Source of the DNA: Plotosus lineatus
Lineage: Eukaryota; Chordata; Actinopteri; Siluriformes; Plotosidae
Direction: 5' to 3'
Assembly (NCBI GenBank): GCA_024760905.1
Contig: CM045734.1
Coordinates: 45,191,064-45,255,063 of the forward strand
Length of the DNA stretch: 64,000 nt
Shown here piece by piece: positions 42,990 to 56,526 of the stretch (position 1 is its first letter; every line of letters starts with the position of its first letter). The position numbers and the translations under genes are program-made. The notes beneath the pieces are model-generated. The model saw only the letters and a program-made list of their open reading frames with translations. It was not told the DNA's origin and ran no database searches.

Positions 42990-45916
42990 ACTGAGCCCGA
43001 AACTCTTGTATCGGTCCAACCCTAAACACTACAGCGCATGTCCTCCTGCTAGAAAATCTAATCAAATGCAAGCATCTGAAAAGGAAATGGAAGTTTCAGA
43101 AAGAAGAAGAGTTGTGTAAAATGTCTCAAGTGTGCTCGACGTATTCGGCACAGTGTGACACTGTGTGCACTGAGGAACTCCTTGTATATACAGTAGATTT
43201 TTTTTTTTACAATCTGTTTTCATTACATAATCATCTTTGGTGCGAAATAGAGCATAATTTAAAAAAATTGCTTTGATTTCAAGCCCACTGTAAACTTTGT
43301 CCTATGTTGTTTGTGTCTTCATATAACCACTTAAACAATGCCTTTTCTATCATATGTTTTCTTGTCACTGAAAGATTTATGGTGTAAGTAAATGGATAAG
43401 TATTATGACATTTTAAGAGGTTATAGGATTTCAAATGGCAACACTGCCTCCCTCTGGTTATATTTTGTTACTGCATAAGTATAGGGAAAATCTTAATCTT
43501 TAATCTTGCTAAAGATTTTTTTGTGTGTGTTTACTCTCATCCAGTTTCTGTGAGTATTTCCAACCTGTATCCTGGTTGTGAGAATGTGAGTGTTAGGAGT
43601 CGCAGTATGATGTTCGAGCCCAGTTTGACTAAAGGAGTGCTGGAGGTGTTCACTCCCGTCCACAGCAGCCTGAACACAGCCGATGACACGGCCACCAAGG
43701 CCATCGATATCCACACAGCCAACGTCAATGGTTAGACACCCACTGTCCTTTTCATTTTCCTCAGTCATTCAGGTTTTGTTTTTTTTTTAATAAAAAATCT
43801 GATGAATCATGTTACTGTTTGGATGTAAATCTGAGATGCTTTCTGCATGAAATAACTGAAGCAACTTATCATATCAAGATCTGAATTGTTGGCATGTTGA
43901 TGAATTTGATGAAGTTTCTATCATGTCTTTATTTGTGTAAGTACAATTTATGATTGATCGTGTACATGTCAGAGTGCAAAAAAAACGTTTTCCTTTCACG
44001 TGACACCGAGTTTCATTCTTCAGGAAATTGTGAGTTTGTCTGTCCGCAGTCCACGAGTGCACATTTATTCCTCCTAAGGTATTACCTTTCACGTGAGCTG
44101 TATATTGCTTGTTATTATTAGATATTTGAGAGCTTTATGGACTAAAATAAAGTAATATTAGGATAGTCATTACATTTACATAGATAGGAACTTTCCAATA
44201 GGTTTACCACCCGGAAAAATTGGATAATTAGAAGTTCAGCTTCATCTTCAAGTTAGACAGAGCAAGAATTGTTTTAACCCTTTAAGGCCCAAATTATTTT
44301 TTGCAATTAAAAAATTATCACTACTTTTTCTTATCAAAAAAGCCCAAGTAAACACCCCGAACATATTTCCTTCAACAAACTTATAATAACACTAATAATA
44401 ATAATAATTGCTATTATTATTATAGCATAATAACAACATAACAAACAATAACTCACAAATTCATGAACAACGCAATCTTGTGCACTCAAGGTCATCTCAT
44501 AGCTGACTGAGGAACGTGGGATCAAGCTGTGTTGCATCAGGTGACACCACAAGTTTTGAACACCTCTAGTAGTTGGTATGTTTTGAAAGAGGACCATATG
44601 GTCCTGCTAGGTGTTAAAGGGTTAAATTAGAATTGCTGTACTAATGTCACGACAGTAGTAATATTATTAGCCATAGTAGCATAAACAACTCATTCAGGTA
44701 ACATAACATAATGTTAGGCCCTGTTATACAACAACAAGGATCTGACTTATATGCTACTTGTAGTTAGTGCTAAGCAAAAGGTTAGTGAACGCATGTGTGC
44801 TCCTCCAGTGATCTTTATTTGTCTGCCACAGATAAAAGAATAAAAAAATGAATCAATGTATAACCAATTTTAAACTATTGTACTTGCATGGTATGACTTA
44901 ATGCAAGACATTGTCATACATTGCAGTTGTAGGGTAAATGTACACTTCTGTGTTAGCACAGTATATTTATACACAGTATCTGTACCACCATGATATAAAA
45001 AAAATTATAACCACTGACAGGAGAAGTAAACAACAAAATTGATTAATTTAATACAGTGGAACTTTTTAAGGCGTGAAGCGTAACAGGCAGAAAGTGAACA
45101 ATCAGCTCTTGAAGATGATGTGCTGAATTCAGGGGAAATGAGCAAGTGTATGGATGTGATATTAATGGAGCCCATTGTGATGGCTGAAAAACATAACTGG
45201 GTCTGTTTATTTCACAAAATGGCAGGTCTTGTTGGGGTGTTCCTGGTATGTAGTGGTAAGTACCCTACCAATAATGGTCCAAAGATGGACAGTGAACTGT
45301 CAGAGGTGTCATCAGTACTCAAAACTCATTGGGGAGAAAAGGCTACAAGGTCTGGTCGGATTCCTCAGAAGAGCGATTGTAGTACAAACTGCTGAAAGTG
45401 TTAAATGCTGGTAATGACAGAAGCGAGTCAGAACACATTGTGCATTGCAGCTTGCTGTATATGGGGCTGCCTAGCTGCAGACTAATCTGAGAGTATTATT
45501 GCAGAGAGACCACTTTACTGTCCTTTTCTCAAGACAGCATACACACATTATGGATGTGGCGCATGGAGAACAAATTTGGAAAATAAGAAATCACAAAATT
45601 CACAAGCCATCCCTGATTGTTCCACAGACAACTCACAATTTCCTTCAATCAACTTGAGCCACGGTGTATGTACACAGTGCACCTGCATTTATCATATATC
45701 TGCATTTGTGTGTATTAGGTGTTGGAGATTTCTGCGTGTGGGAGTTCTCCGGAAATCCAGTATACTACTGCACATACGACTATTTTGCGGCCAATGACAG
45801 TACAGCCATTCACCTGGTGACATTCAGCCTGGAGGAACCATATGAAACTCAGCTTAGCCATGTCACCTTTTGGCTCAACTGTCTCAAGGCTCTCACACTG
45901 CCTGAAGACAACATTG

Positions 45917-45977
<61 letters not shown>

Positions 45978-48900
45978 GATGTTTTTAGTACTTTGCACTC
46001 AACAGGTAGGGTAGGACTGGACCATGAACAGTTAATTCTGTTTCATGTCACAACACAAATCACAATCTGTTACCAGTGACCTGAATGTCTAAGAGTGAAA
46101 TCCAGACTTCAAGATTTTCACTTTCAGAGCATTTGGTTGAAACTTTTTCTTTTTGTCTGTCCTTCCAGAGAACACATGCAATGTATGCAATATGTCGAGC
46201 TTATGATGCAAATTCATGTAATCATATTTCTTATTTAACATAAGCAGTTGGAGAGTGCTAACTTTTGCCAAGCTGAAAATATAATAAGGTACACAGCACC
46301 CCCTGTTGGGTCTACTGTAATACAGGGATCCCTCACTTTCCGCAGTTAATTGGGACCGAGATCCCAGACCCCCGCGACCACTGAATTCCACGAAGTAGGT
46401 TCAAAGCACATGTATATGTGTATATAATATTAATAAATATATAATCAACGCTATAAGTGCTTATTAAATATTCAAAAATAATACACGAGATGTAAATAAA
46501 ATATAAATACAGATGGTATTGCATAAGAAGACACACATACAGACGCGCACACGCAAATGCGCGTGCATGCACTCAGATGTGCACCTCACAAAAATGTAAG
46601 TACAGTGGTACCTCACCTTACGAAATTAATCCATTCCAGAGCCTTTTTCAGAACTTGGATTTTTCATAAAATTGAACTGCATTTTACATGTAAAACATGT
46701 GATTCGTTCCAAGGTCCCCAAAACTACCCCAAAACCCTTTAAAAATTATAAAAGCGTACCTTTTAAGGCCTCCTTCTGCTTCAATATCGTACCGATGGTA
46801 GACGGGTTTGGCCATATTCCTTTGTGATATCACTTAACCGCATGCCATGAGCCTGTTTCTTCTTTTCACTCGCACTGAAAATCATGTGTGTGTGTGTGTG
46901 TGTTTGCACGTGTGTGTTGACCATGTCTTCCTAGCAGAGTTGTAATCTTACAAATGTTTACGCAAAGTTAAAAGCCTGAGCCAAAAGATAAAGTTGCAAT
47001 GAGCACACTCAAAAAACTCTTGAAACCACGGTAACTCTGTCCTTTACATGAAAAGCATTATGGGTGCTCCATAATAGCCAATGGGAGGTAGGTGCATCAT
47101 CCCTCCTAGCCAATGGGAGGCCAGCGGGGCGGGATGTTGGGAGATAGCCAATGGGAGGGAGCTGCGTCATCCCTCCTAGCCAAAGGCAGGCCAGCGGGGC
47201 GGGATGTTGGAAGATAGTCAATGGGAGAGCAGCTCATTGAATGTTTGAATGGTATGTTTGAATGGCGCGTTTGGCGCATTTTGTAAGGAGAACTTGTTTC
47301 GTATACAGAGACAAAAAATTTTGGAAAATGTTTTTTGTAACCTGGATTTTTCGTTTGCTGGGACTATCGTAAGGTGAGTTACCACTGTACCACCTTTGAT
47401 GGGAGATTTTGGGTTGTTTTTTTGTGTTTGTTTAGGATTTTTTGTATTGTTTTATTTTTTTTGCATAATTGGCCTTGTTTTTGCGGCATTTTCATTAACT
47501 TTTCCCCTATTCTTCCTTAATTTCCTTATTTTTTTAATTTGATAAATAAAAAAAATAAATAAAAAAAAACGATGCACTGAAGCCACATGAAATGAAGCGC
47601 AAAGTAGTGAGAGATCCCTGTACCACATTTCCAAAAACACATAGTATCTCACAATGTTAAAGAATCCTTTAAAAAAAATCATGAAGCCAGAAATTGGTCC
47701 AAATAATCTGCAAAATATACTGCAAAAATCTTCCTTATTAAAAGTTCCACCTGTGTTGGAAATTTGATTAAATTTGACTTTTTTGTGTGTGTTCCTGCTA
47801 ATAAACACATGTGACGCAATAGTTTCAGGGTTACATTGAGAATTATTGCACAAGGGACACGAGTATCCAAATGAAAGCTTCTCGTCTCAGTCTTGTTGGG
47901 AGAGGTGACTTTCATCACAACCCCGGCCTCATCAACAGGGCACAGAGACTCATAGAATGGCTTAAATACGAAGTTGATGTAAATCATGCAGTATGTACAG
48001 CCTTCAGCATACATACACTAAAGTGATGTGGTAAACAGTGCTCCCCACCACCATCATCTAAACATGGCATGAAGGAGTGTCCTTTGTACTGGTAAAGCCC
48101 CATATACTTAAGGAAACTGTCTCAGGACATATTGAAGCTGTTCTGTTTTTTTGTCGTCATTGTTGTCTATATTTATGTAGAATTTCATTTAGTTATGTTC
48201 ACCTGCAAGTATGCTTTGTATGTAACAACATTATGTCTCACTCGGCTTGGCCTAGAAGAGAAGGAATTCTGCAGAAAGTAGACTGCATGTTGAAATTTTC
48301 AGACAATGTTGACTTTTTTTGAAGAAACAATCCCTGATTTCTTTTTCCCCTCTGTTACTGCTTGGCAACCGTTGCTATGTGACATTATCTTAGTCTTGCT
48401 TTGCTTTCAGCCCTTTAGCAAATACATTCCCATTTCCTTGGCTATGTTCTGTATTTTAAGAGCTAGAAAGGTGTCTAATGGCAGTGAAGTGGTTTGTGCG
48501 TCGACCTTACAGCAAGAGGATCACAGGTTCTAGTCCTGCTTGATCATCTGCTTGTGCTGCTCTAGTTCTCCTTGTGCTTGCGTGGATTTCCTCCACGTAC
48601 TTCGGTTTCCTCAAATAATACATACACATAAGATGACATACACATGCAGTGAATTGACGGGTTAAAAGTGCCAAAGGTGTAGACATAAGTGAGTTATTGT
48701 GTGTGTCTGTGTTGGCCATGTGATGGTTTGGCAAGCTGTTCAGGGTATATACTGCCTTTTCCCTGTGTCGGCTAAGTTGGGCACCATGGCCAGAATAGTA
48801 GGATTAAGCAATTTGGAAATTTCCCTGGTTGCATTGCTCAGTTGTCGCTGAATTATGACGTCACAATATTGACCATTAGATTGGCAAATGATAATGTTTC

Positions 48901-51900
48901 CCCATCCCATATGAAAAAAAAATAATAAATTCACAGCTTCCCAAGTATGCACAGTAATCAGTAATTTGTTGTTTAATTACAAAAACAATCAGTTAATAAT
49001 TTTTTTGATCTGTGTGAATGAGTAAATAGATGATTTTTTTTTGTTTGTTTGTTTGTTTGTCTTTGGCATTTGCTTCGACAGGGATCCCTCACTACTTTGC
49101 ACTTCAATTCATGCAGTGCATCGCGTTTTGTTTTGTTTTTAAATACAGGGATTCCTCACTACTTCATGCTTCAGTGCATAGCGGTTTTTTTTTAAATAAA
49201 TAAATAAATATTTATCTAATTAAAAAAATAAGGAAATTAAGGAATTAATGTTTCATTGTCCTTCTTCTTCTTCTTTTCCTTTCGGCTGTTCCCTTCAGGG
49301 GTCGCCCTATCCTCTGCATCTTCTTCTTTTACACAAAACTGCCTTCATGTCCTCCTTCACCACGTCCATGAATCATCTCTTTGGTCTTCCTCTAGGCCTT
49401 CTGCCTCATAGTTCCAACCTCAGCATCCTACTACCAATATACTCACTATCACTCCTCTGTACATGTCCAAACCATCTCAATCTAGCCTCTCTGACTGTGT
49501 CTCCAAAATGTCTTACATGTGCTGTCCCTCTGATGTGCTCAATCCTGATCCTATCCATCCTCGTTACTCCCAAAGAGAACCTCAACATTTTCATCTCTGC
49601 TACCTCCAGCTCTGCCTCCTGTCTTTTCCTCAGAGCCACTGTTTCTAAACCATACAACATCGCTGGCCTCACCACCGTCTTGTACACTTTTCCCTTCATT
49701 CTTGCTGACACTCTCCTATCACACATCACACCGGACACTTTTCTCCAACCATTCCAACCTGCCTGCACACGCTTCTTCACCTCTTTTCCACACTGTCCAT
49801 TGCTCTGGATTGATGAGCCTAAGTACTTAAAAATCCTCCACCCTCCTTATCTCTGCTCCCTGTAACCTCACCGTTCCTCTTGGGTCCTTGTCGTTCACAC
49901 ACATGTATTCTGTCTTACTGAGGCTAATCTTCATTCCTCTCCTTTCCAGGGCATACCTCCACCTCTCTAGATTTTCCTGCACTTGTTCTCTGCTCTCACT
50001 ACAGATCACAATGTCATCTGCAAACATCATAGTCCATGGGGAATCTTGTCTAACCTCGTCTGTCAACCTGTCCATCACCATAGCAAACAAGAAGGGTCTG
50101 AGAGCTGACCCTTGATGCAGTCCCACCTCCACCTTGAACGCTTCTGTCACACCGAAAGCACACCTCACATCTCCCTTGTTCTTAAAAATGGGAACTAGTA
50201 CATTTCTCCAACCTTCCTCCGGCATCCTCTCACTCTCTAAGACCTTGTTGAATGTTCTTGTCAGAAATCTACTGCGACCTCTCCTAGACACTTCCATACC
50301 TCCACCGGTATGTCATCAGGACCAACTGCCTTTCCATTCTTCATCCTCTTCAATGCCCTCCTCACTTCACCCTGACTAATCTTTGCTACTTCCTGGTCCT
50401 CAACAGTCACCTCTTCTACTCTTTTTTTCTCTCATTTTCCTCATTCATCAGCTCTTCAAAGTACTCTTTCCATCTTCCCAGCACACTTGTGTCATCAGTC
50501 AATACATTTCCCACTCTGTCCTTAATCACTCTAACTTGCTGCACGTCCTTCCCATCTCTATTTCTCTGCTGTGCCAACCTGTATAAATCATTTTCTCCCT
50601 CTTTACTGTCCAACCGAGCATACAAGTCATCATATGCCCTCTGTTTGGCCTTTGACAGCGCTACCTTCACCTTACGCTGTGTCTCCCTGTACTCCTGTTT
50701 ACTCTCTTCAGTCCTCTCTATGTCCCACTTCTTCTTAGCTAACCTCTTCTTCAAATAAAAAATGCGAGTCACAACAAAAAAATGCAATGTTTAATTGTTA
50801 TTATAGCAATAATAGCATTAAATATGTATTTATTGATAGTATATAAATATATACATGTAGTTTTACAGCAGGGGAGGGGCTTGGGGTGGGGCGATCCTAC
50901 TTCACGGATTTCGGTGGTCGAGTGGGGATCTCGGTCCCAAATAACCACGGAACGCTAGGGATCACTGTAGTCCATTTCTCTCGTTCATCTCTCAAATATT
51001 TTGAATTGTAACTCATGCATTCTCCATGTCTTTTCATCACTGAGACATTCAGAATATTCAGTGATATCTACCTCACCTTCGTGGAATAATTGTACCATGC
51101 TACCACCGACGCTCCTTGTTAACTCTAGCTGTGCCGGTTCTTTATGGATTTATTTTACATTTATGTTGAATGGTACAGCACACCGTCCCAGCCTATTGAA
51201 ATCGAGTTACCTGATCTGTTTTTCAAGGTCCAGAGAGATCAATTCAATAAAAATACTCGTTAACGCTCATGATGGTGTTGTTGATCCACAAGCAACTGTT
51301 TCTTCACCAGTCTCTGTTTATTTATTCAGCTTCAAGCTTATTTAGTTTTTTTGTGAAAAGTACCAAAACAAGGAAAAGTTTTATGAAGACTTGCCTGTGG
51401 TGGAAAAACCACCAGAAAGTCAAAAGTCTTTGACACATGAGATGCTTTTCAAAAAATGTGAAATAAAGTTTGATTTACAGAAACATAATAAAATGAGGAC
51501 ATTAAATATAAATCTATCATTTGAGCTGGAGGGGGCAGTGGTGGCCTGGTGGTAAAAAGTGCTGGATCACTGATCCCATGGTCGGGGGTTCAAGCCCCGC
51601 TCGCCATAGGTTGTCACTCCCTCCCTCCCCCCCCCCCCCCCCAGGTGCAGCTAACTGGGTTATCAAAGGCCGGCCATGTCTCTCATTGTCTATGGTGTGA
51701 GGTTCATGTACAAGAACCATTGCTGACTTTCGACAAGAGTAGCTGCAAAGCCGTCAGCGTGTTTCTGTCATGGGATGGCCGGGCAAGCTAGCCAGGGTGT
51801 ACTCTGCTCTCACCCAGAGTCGGCTGGGATGGGTGCCAGCCTCCCCGCGATGCTAATTACGATTAAGCGGTTACAGAAAATGAACTGAACTGCACATTTA

Positions 51901-54900
51901 AGCTGGAAGTACATCTTCACAGACTCGAAATTTGGCATTGAATTGGTATAAATTCAGCATTGGTATGAAATAAAGCAACTTTACAGCATCTCAAGTCCGA
52001 GTGTGGTAATCAATGTCAGAGCTTTTTATGCTCATTGGTGTAAAGATGAAATATTTTCAGAACATTAGGCTGCAAGACGCATTCTCGATTTCTGATGACT
52101 TGAATAGTAATGAAAAGTATTTGTAGGCAGGTAATATCCAAATTGAAAATGTTATTTCAGGATGGTTTTCTGCTGTGTTTTTAGCTTTTGGAGGGAAGAT
52201 AAGAAATCCTTTGCATGTGGTGCTGGTGGGCACACATGCCGACATTGCCAACCTGCCTCGTTCTTTTGGCGGAGAGTTCAGCTATGACAAGGAGAAATCT
52301 TTACTGAAGGAAGTCCGAAACAGGTAAAATTGCTGGATGCAGGTTGTATCTAAACAGCACAGATTACTATTCATGTTCATGTGTGTATTACATGAAAAAT
52401 TAAGATTGGAAATTTGTTTGTCTTTTTATGAAGATTGATGATGTTTAACTAGATTTAACTCTTTTAATTTACATACTGGTACTCATTCTAAGCTTTGTTT
52501 CATCCATAATTTGAAGACATCGGGTCTTTAATATGACGCAAATGAGGCTGGTTAAAACTATCATGATGCAGCTTTACACAAAAAATGGATTATAGTCTAA
52601 TGGCATTTGTTAAACTATAAAAACACTCATGAGACAGTCACAAATACGCATATGTGGGGCCGGTGGCGTAGTGGTTAGGGTGCTGTGCTTATGATCGGGA
52701 GGTTGTGGGTTCAAATCCCAGTTAGACCCCCACTGTACTAAGATCCCTGGGCAAGGTCTTAACCACAAGTACGCCTCTGTTCACCCAGCAGTATAAATGG
52801 GTACCAGTAAAAACATACTGGGAAGGTAACCTGCGATGGACTAGCGTCCCATCCAGGAGGAGTTGAACTCCTAGTCACTTCACGCGACAGAAACCGGGAA
52901 TAAGTACCGGCCTGATGAGCCACTATGGCTCTGGTGTAAAAAGCTCAACAGACTTTACCTTTTACAAATACACATACTGTTCAGGGGCAGTGGTGGCATA
53001 GTGGTACAGGGTGCTGGATCGCTGATCCTAAGGTTGGGGGTTCAAGTCCCCTTCTCCACAAGGTTGTCACTGTCCCCCCAGTGCAGCTTAACTGGGTTAT
53101 CAGAGGCCTGCCATGTCTCTCACGGTCTATGGTGAGAGGTTCATGTAAAATAACCATTGCTGACTTTCGACAAGAGTAGCTGCAAAGCCATCAGCGTGTT
53201 TCCACCCTGAGATGACCTGGTGATCTGTCCAGACTGTACTCTGCCCTTGCCTGGAGTCGGCTGGGATGGGCGCCAGCCTCCCCGCGACCCTAATTAGGAT
53301 TAAGCGGTTCCAGAAAATATACATACTGTTCAATTAACACAATATAAATCACTCAATCTTAGCATGAGCAGTGTGTCTTGTGGTGTATTATTAGTGTTTA
53401 TTATTAGTGAGGCGCTCCACCAAATGTAGGTGCTTGTCGCAAATGACGCATGGTGCTTGTGAGACAAAGCGCGGCTTATCCGGACTTCCGATCTTTCAAG
53501 TGAGCAAGTGCACGTTGAATACTTGTTTAGTACTCAACCTTCACTTGCTCATTTGAAAGATCGGAAGTCCAGATAAGCCGCGCTTTGTCTCACAAGCATT
53601 GTACGTCACTTGCGACAAGCACCTACAGTCGGTGGAGCGCCTCACATTTATAGTATAAGCCAAAATCTGTTTTTACACCTGAGCCTAGTGGCTCATCAGG
53701 CTGGTGCTTTTTCCCGGTTTTTGTAGCATGAAGCGACCAGGGGTACAACTCCTCCTGGATGGGACGCTAGTCTATCGCAGGTTACCTTCCCAGTATATTT
53801 TTACTGGTGCCCATTTATACTGCTGGGTGAACAGAGGCACACTTGTGGTTGAGACCTCGCCCAGGGGTCTTAGCACAGTGGGGGTCTCAGTGGGATTTGA
53901 ACACACAATCTCCTGATTATGAGTGCAGCACCCTAACCACTACGCCACTGATCCTATTTATAGTATATAGTGTTTTATTTATGATGCAGTTAGATTAGTA
54001 GAAGTAACAGGAAATGTGAAATCAGCAATCAATATGGCAGATTTGTAAAAAGGTTTGGTTGTGACCAGTATGGGGCACTAAGCACATACTTTGCAAGAAA
54101 TGAAAGTCCTTATATACTGTGAGTGTATCAGCGGGTCCAGGAATGAGCTCAGCATGCATTTGATGTTTGGCACCGTTTACTAACATTTTGCTTGCTAGAG
54201 CACGGTTTCTTGAGCATGTTGTTGGTTACAGTCTTCTGATGGACTCACTCTGCAATCATCTCTCACTTCCATGGTGAACACTTGAAATTCTAGAGAATAA
54301 GCAGGCATGGTCATGTGCTCCCAGTTCCTGGAAACAGCCCGAGTGTAGTCACAGTGTCTAAGGAATGTAGCCTGGAGAAAATATAAGAGTTTAACAACTT
54401 TCAAAATTCAATCCACTGCCAGTTTCAGTCAAAATGGTGGAAATAAATTCTTTCTCTGCCATCTTGTCTGTTCCTGGCTAGCTATCTCTTTGGATTATCA
54501 GGTTCTGTCTGTTAATGGTGCTAACTTTTTCCTCTTATGGTATGGTATATTTATGAATGATTGGATTTAGTGATAGATTTTATTTTAGGTATTTGTTGGC
54601 AGCCATGTTTGTAGGCCATATTGTAATATGGGAGTAGTAGTTAGATGGTGATGTGGGTCTTTATCACAAGTACAGATGCTCCCCGAGTTACGTTTTAGGT
54701 TGGTTCCGGACTGCCGAACGTAAGGTGAAAAAAAAAAACGTAAATTGTTACTGTATGTTCCAGTGATGTATGACGTTCATACTGTACTATACATCCATAA
54801 ATACCATTACCGTATCTCATAAAACACCCCTAAATCAATTATTATAAACATAACATTGTAAAATAATATCAAATATATCAAATAATATCAACATTAATTT

Positions 54901-55966
54901 CAAATAAATTAAATTCAAGCAAAATAATTTCAAATAGATACATTTTAATCAAATTCACTCATCAAATATCAAATACAGTATCAAATATAACCTTTAACAT
55001 GCTGTGTGATGCGATCTTTCTGCTTGTAAATGGTTCCGATGGTCGACGGAGCCATTTGGAAGAAACGTGCAACAGTCACATGTTCTCCACCAGCATCGAT
55101 TTTCTTGATAATAGCCATCTTCGTTTCTAACGAGATGGCTTGCCGCTTTTTCTGATTACCACTATCACTAGTAGGCTTACACTTCTGACCAACCATATTT
55201 GCTTAGGGCTACAAAATTCCGCAAAACAGTGTAAACACAAAGATCACAGAGACGTTGTCTTAACACCAAGGGTCACACGCGGTGAACTGGGAAGAAGGAG
55301 GGGCACGTTCAGTCTGTCGTTTGTGTATTACGTAGGTACGTCTCGTACTACAGATAGCACGCTACACTCAAAATTTGACTTTTAAAAAAAAACAAAAAAA
55401 AAACATAAAATCGAAAAATACGTAAAACAAATGAATGTAAGTCGGGGTGCGTCTGTATACTAGCCATATTTCTCACTCTCTGCAAAATTAGTAGAGCTTT
55501 AATAATCAAACTCTATATTAGTAAGGGGAAGAATTACTTCTTAAAATAAAGGTGTATAATAAATCTACATAAGGGGGGCAGTGGTGGTCTAGTGGTATAG
55601 GGCGCTGGATCGCTGATCCAAAGGTTGGGGGTTCGAGTCCCACTCTCCACAGGGTTGTCACTGTCCCCCCCAGTGCAGCTAACTGGGTTATCAAAGGCGG
55701 GCCATGTCTGTCACTGTCTATGGTGAGAGGCATGTAAAAGAACCATTGCTGACTTTCGTAAAGAGTAGCTGCAAAGTCGTCAGCGTGTTTCTGTCCCTTG
55801 CTAAAAGGGTTGTGACAGGAAGGGCATCCGACGTAAAAACCTCTGCCAAATGAAAATGTGCGAATGATGATTTGCTGTGGCGACTCCCGAGTAAAAGGGA
55901 AAAAGCCGAAAGGAAGACAGACAATAAATCTACATAAGGAGATCAGCTACTATAATAAAAGCCTTA

Positions 55967-56021
<55 letters not shown>

Positions 56022-56489
56022 GTAATAAAAGGAAAATGGTATCAAAGGGTTTTAAATGTGGTTTTCTTAGTGGTTCCTTTGTTTTTATCCCAGGGAGTTT
56101 TCCCTACAGCATGTTCATTGATGATCTAAATCTAAAAAGAAGTTTAGCATGGTGTCTAATGTTAAAAGTGATTTACAATTTATTCTGCGTTGATTAATGT
56201 CTGCAGTACAGTATTATTAATAGTATTATTATAGTGCCATACAAGTGCACCCACTACACAGGTTTTTAAAAGTCTTGCCAAGTTAAAATTCATGTCCCAT
56301 TATTAATGATTAAAGATTTTCAGTATAGAATTGTGATTTGAATCTCTCCCAGGTTTGGAAATGATCTTCAGATAGCTGAGAAGCTCTTCATAATGGATGC
56401 TGGAGCCTCAAACTCAAAAGACATGAAGTTGCTCAGAAACCTTTTATTAGAGCTACGCAACTCCATCATCTCAGTAAGAGCCTTCTGGT

Positions 56490-56526
<37 letters not shown>

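Larger units (their letters stand above)
49079..50970 (+). mobile_element. family C MITE, split by an RTE-type LINE
   Basis: Left part 49079-49258 (two close starts, CAGGGATCCCTCACTACTTT and CAGGGATTCCTCACTACTTC). Right part 50786-50970 with GAATATG-like inner words, ending GCTAGGGATCACTGTA. The LINE lies between. Confidence 0.75.

Noticed and set aside
49248..49865. Open frame of 205 codons on the plus strand
   Set aside because: It is the antisense shadow of the RTE-type LINE; the minus strand carries recognisable RT motifs.
53407..53645. microRNA precursor
   Set aside because: The palindrome is far longer than a pre-miRNA hairpin and belongs to a repeated family; no sign of a defined mature arm.
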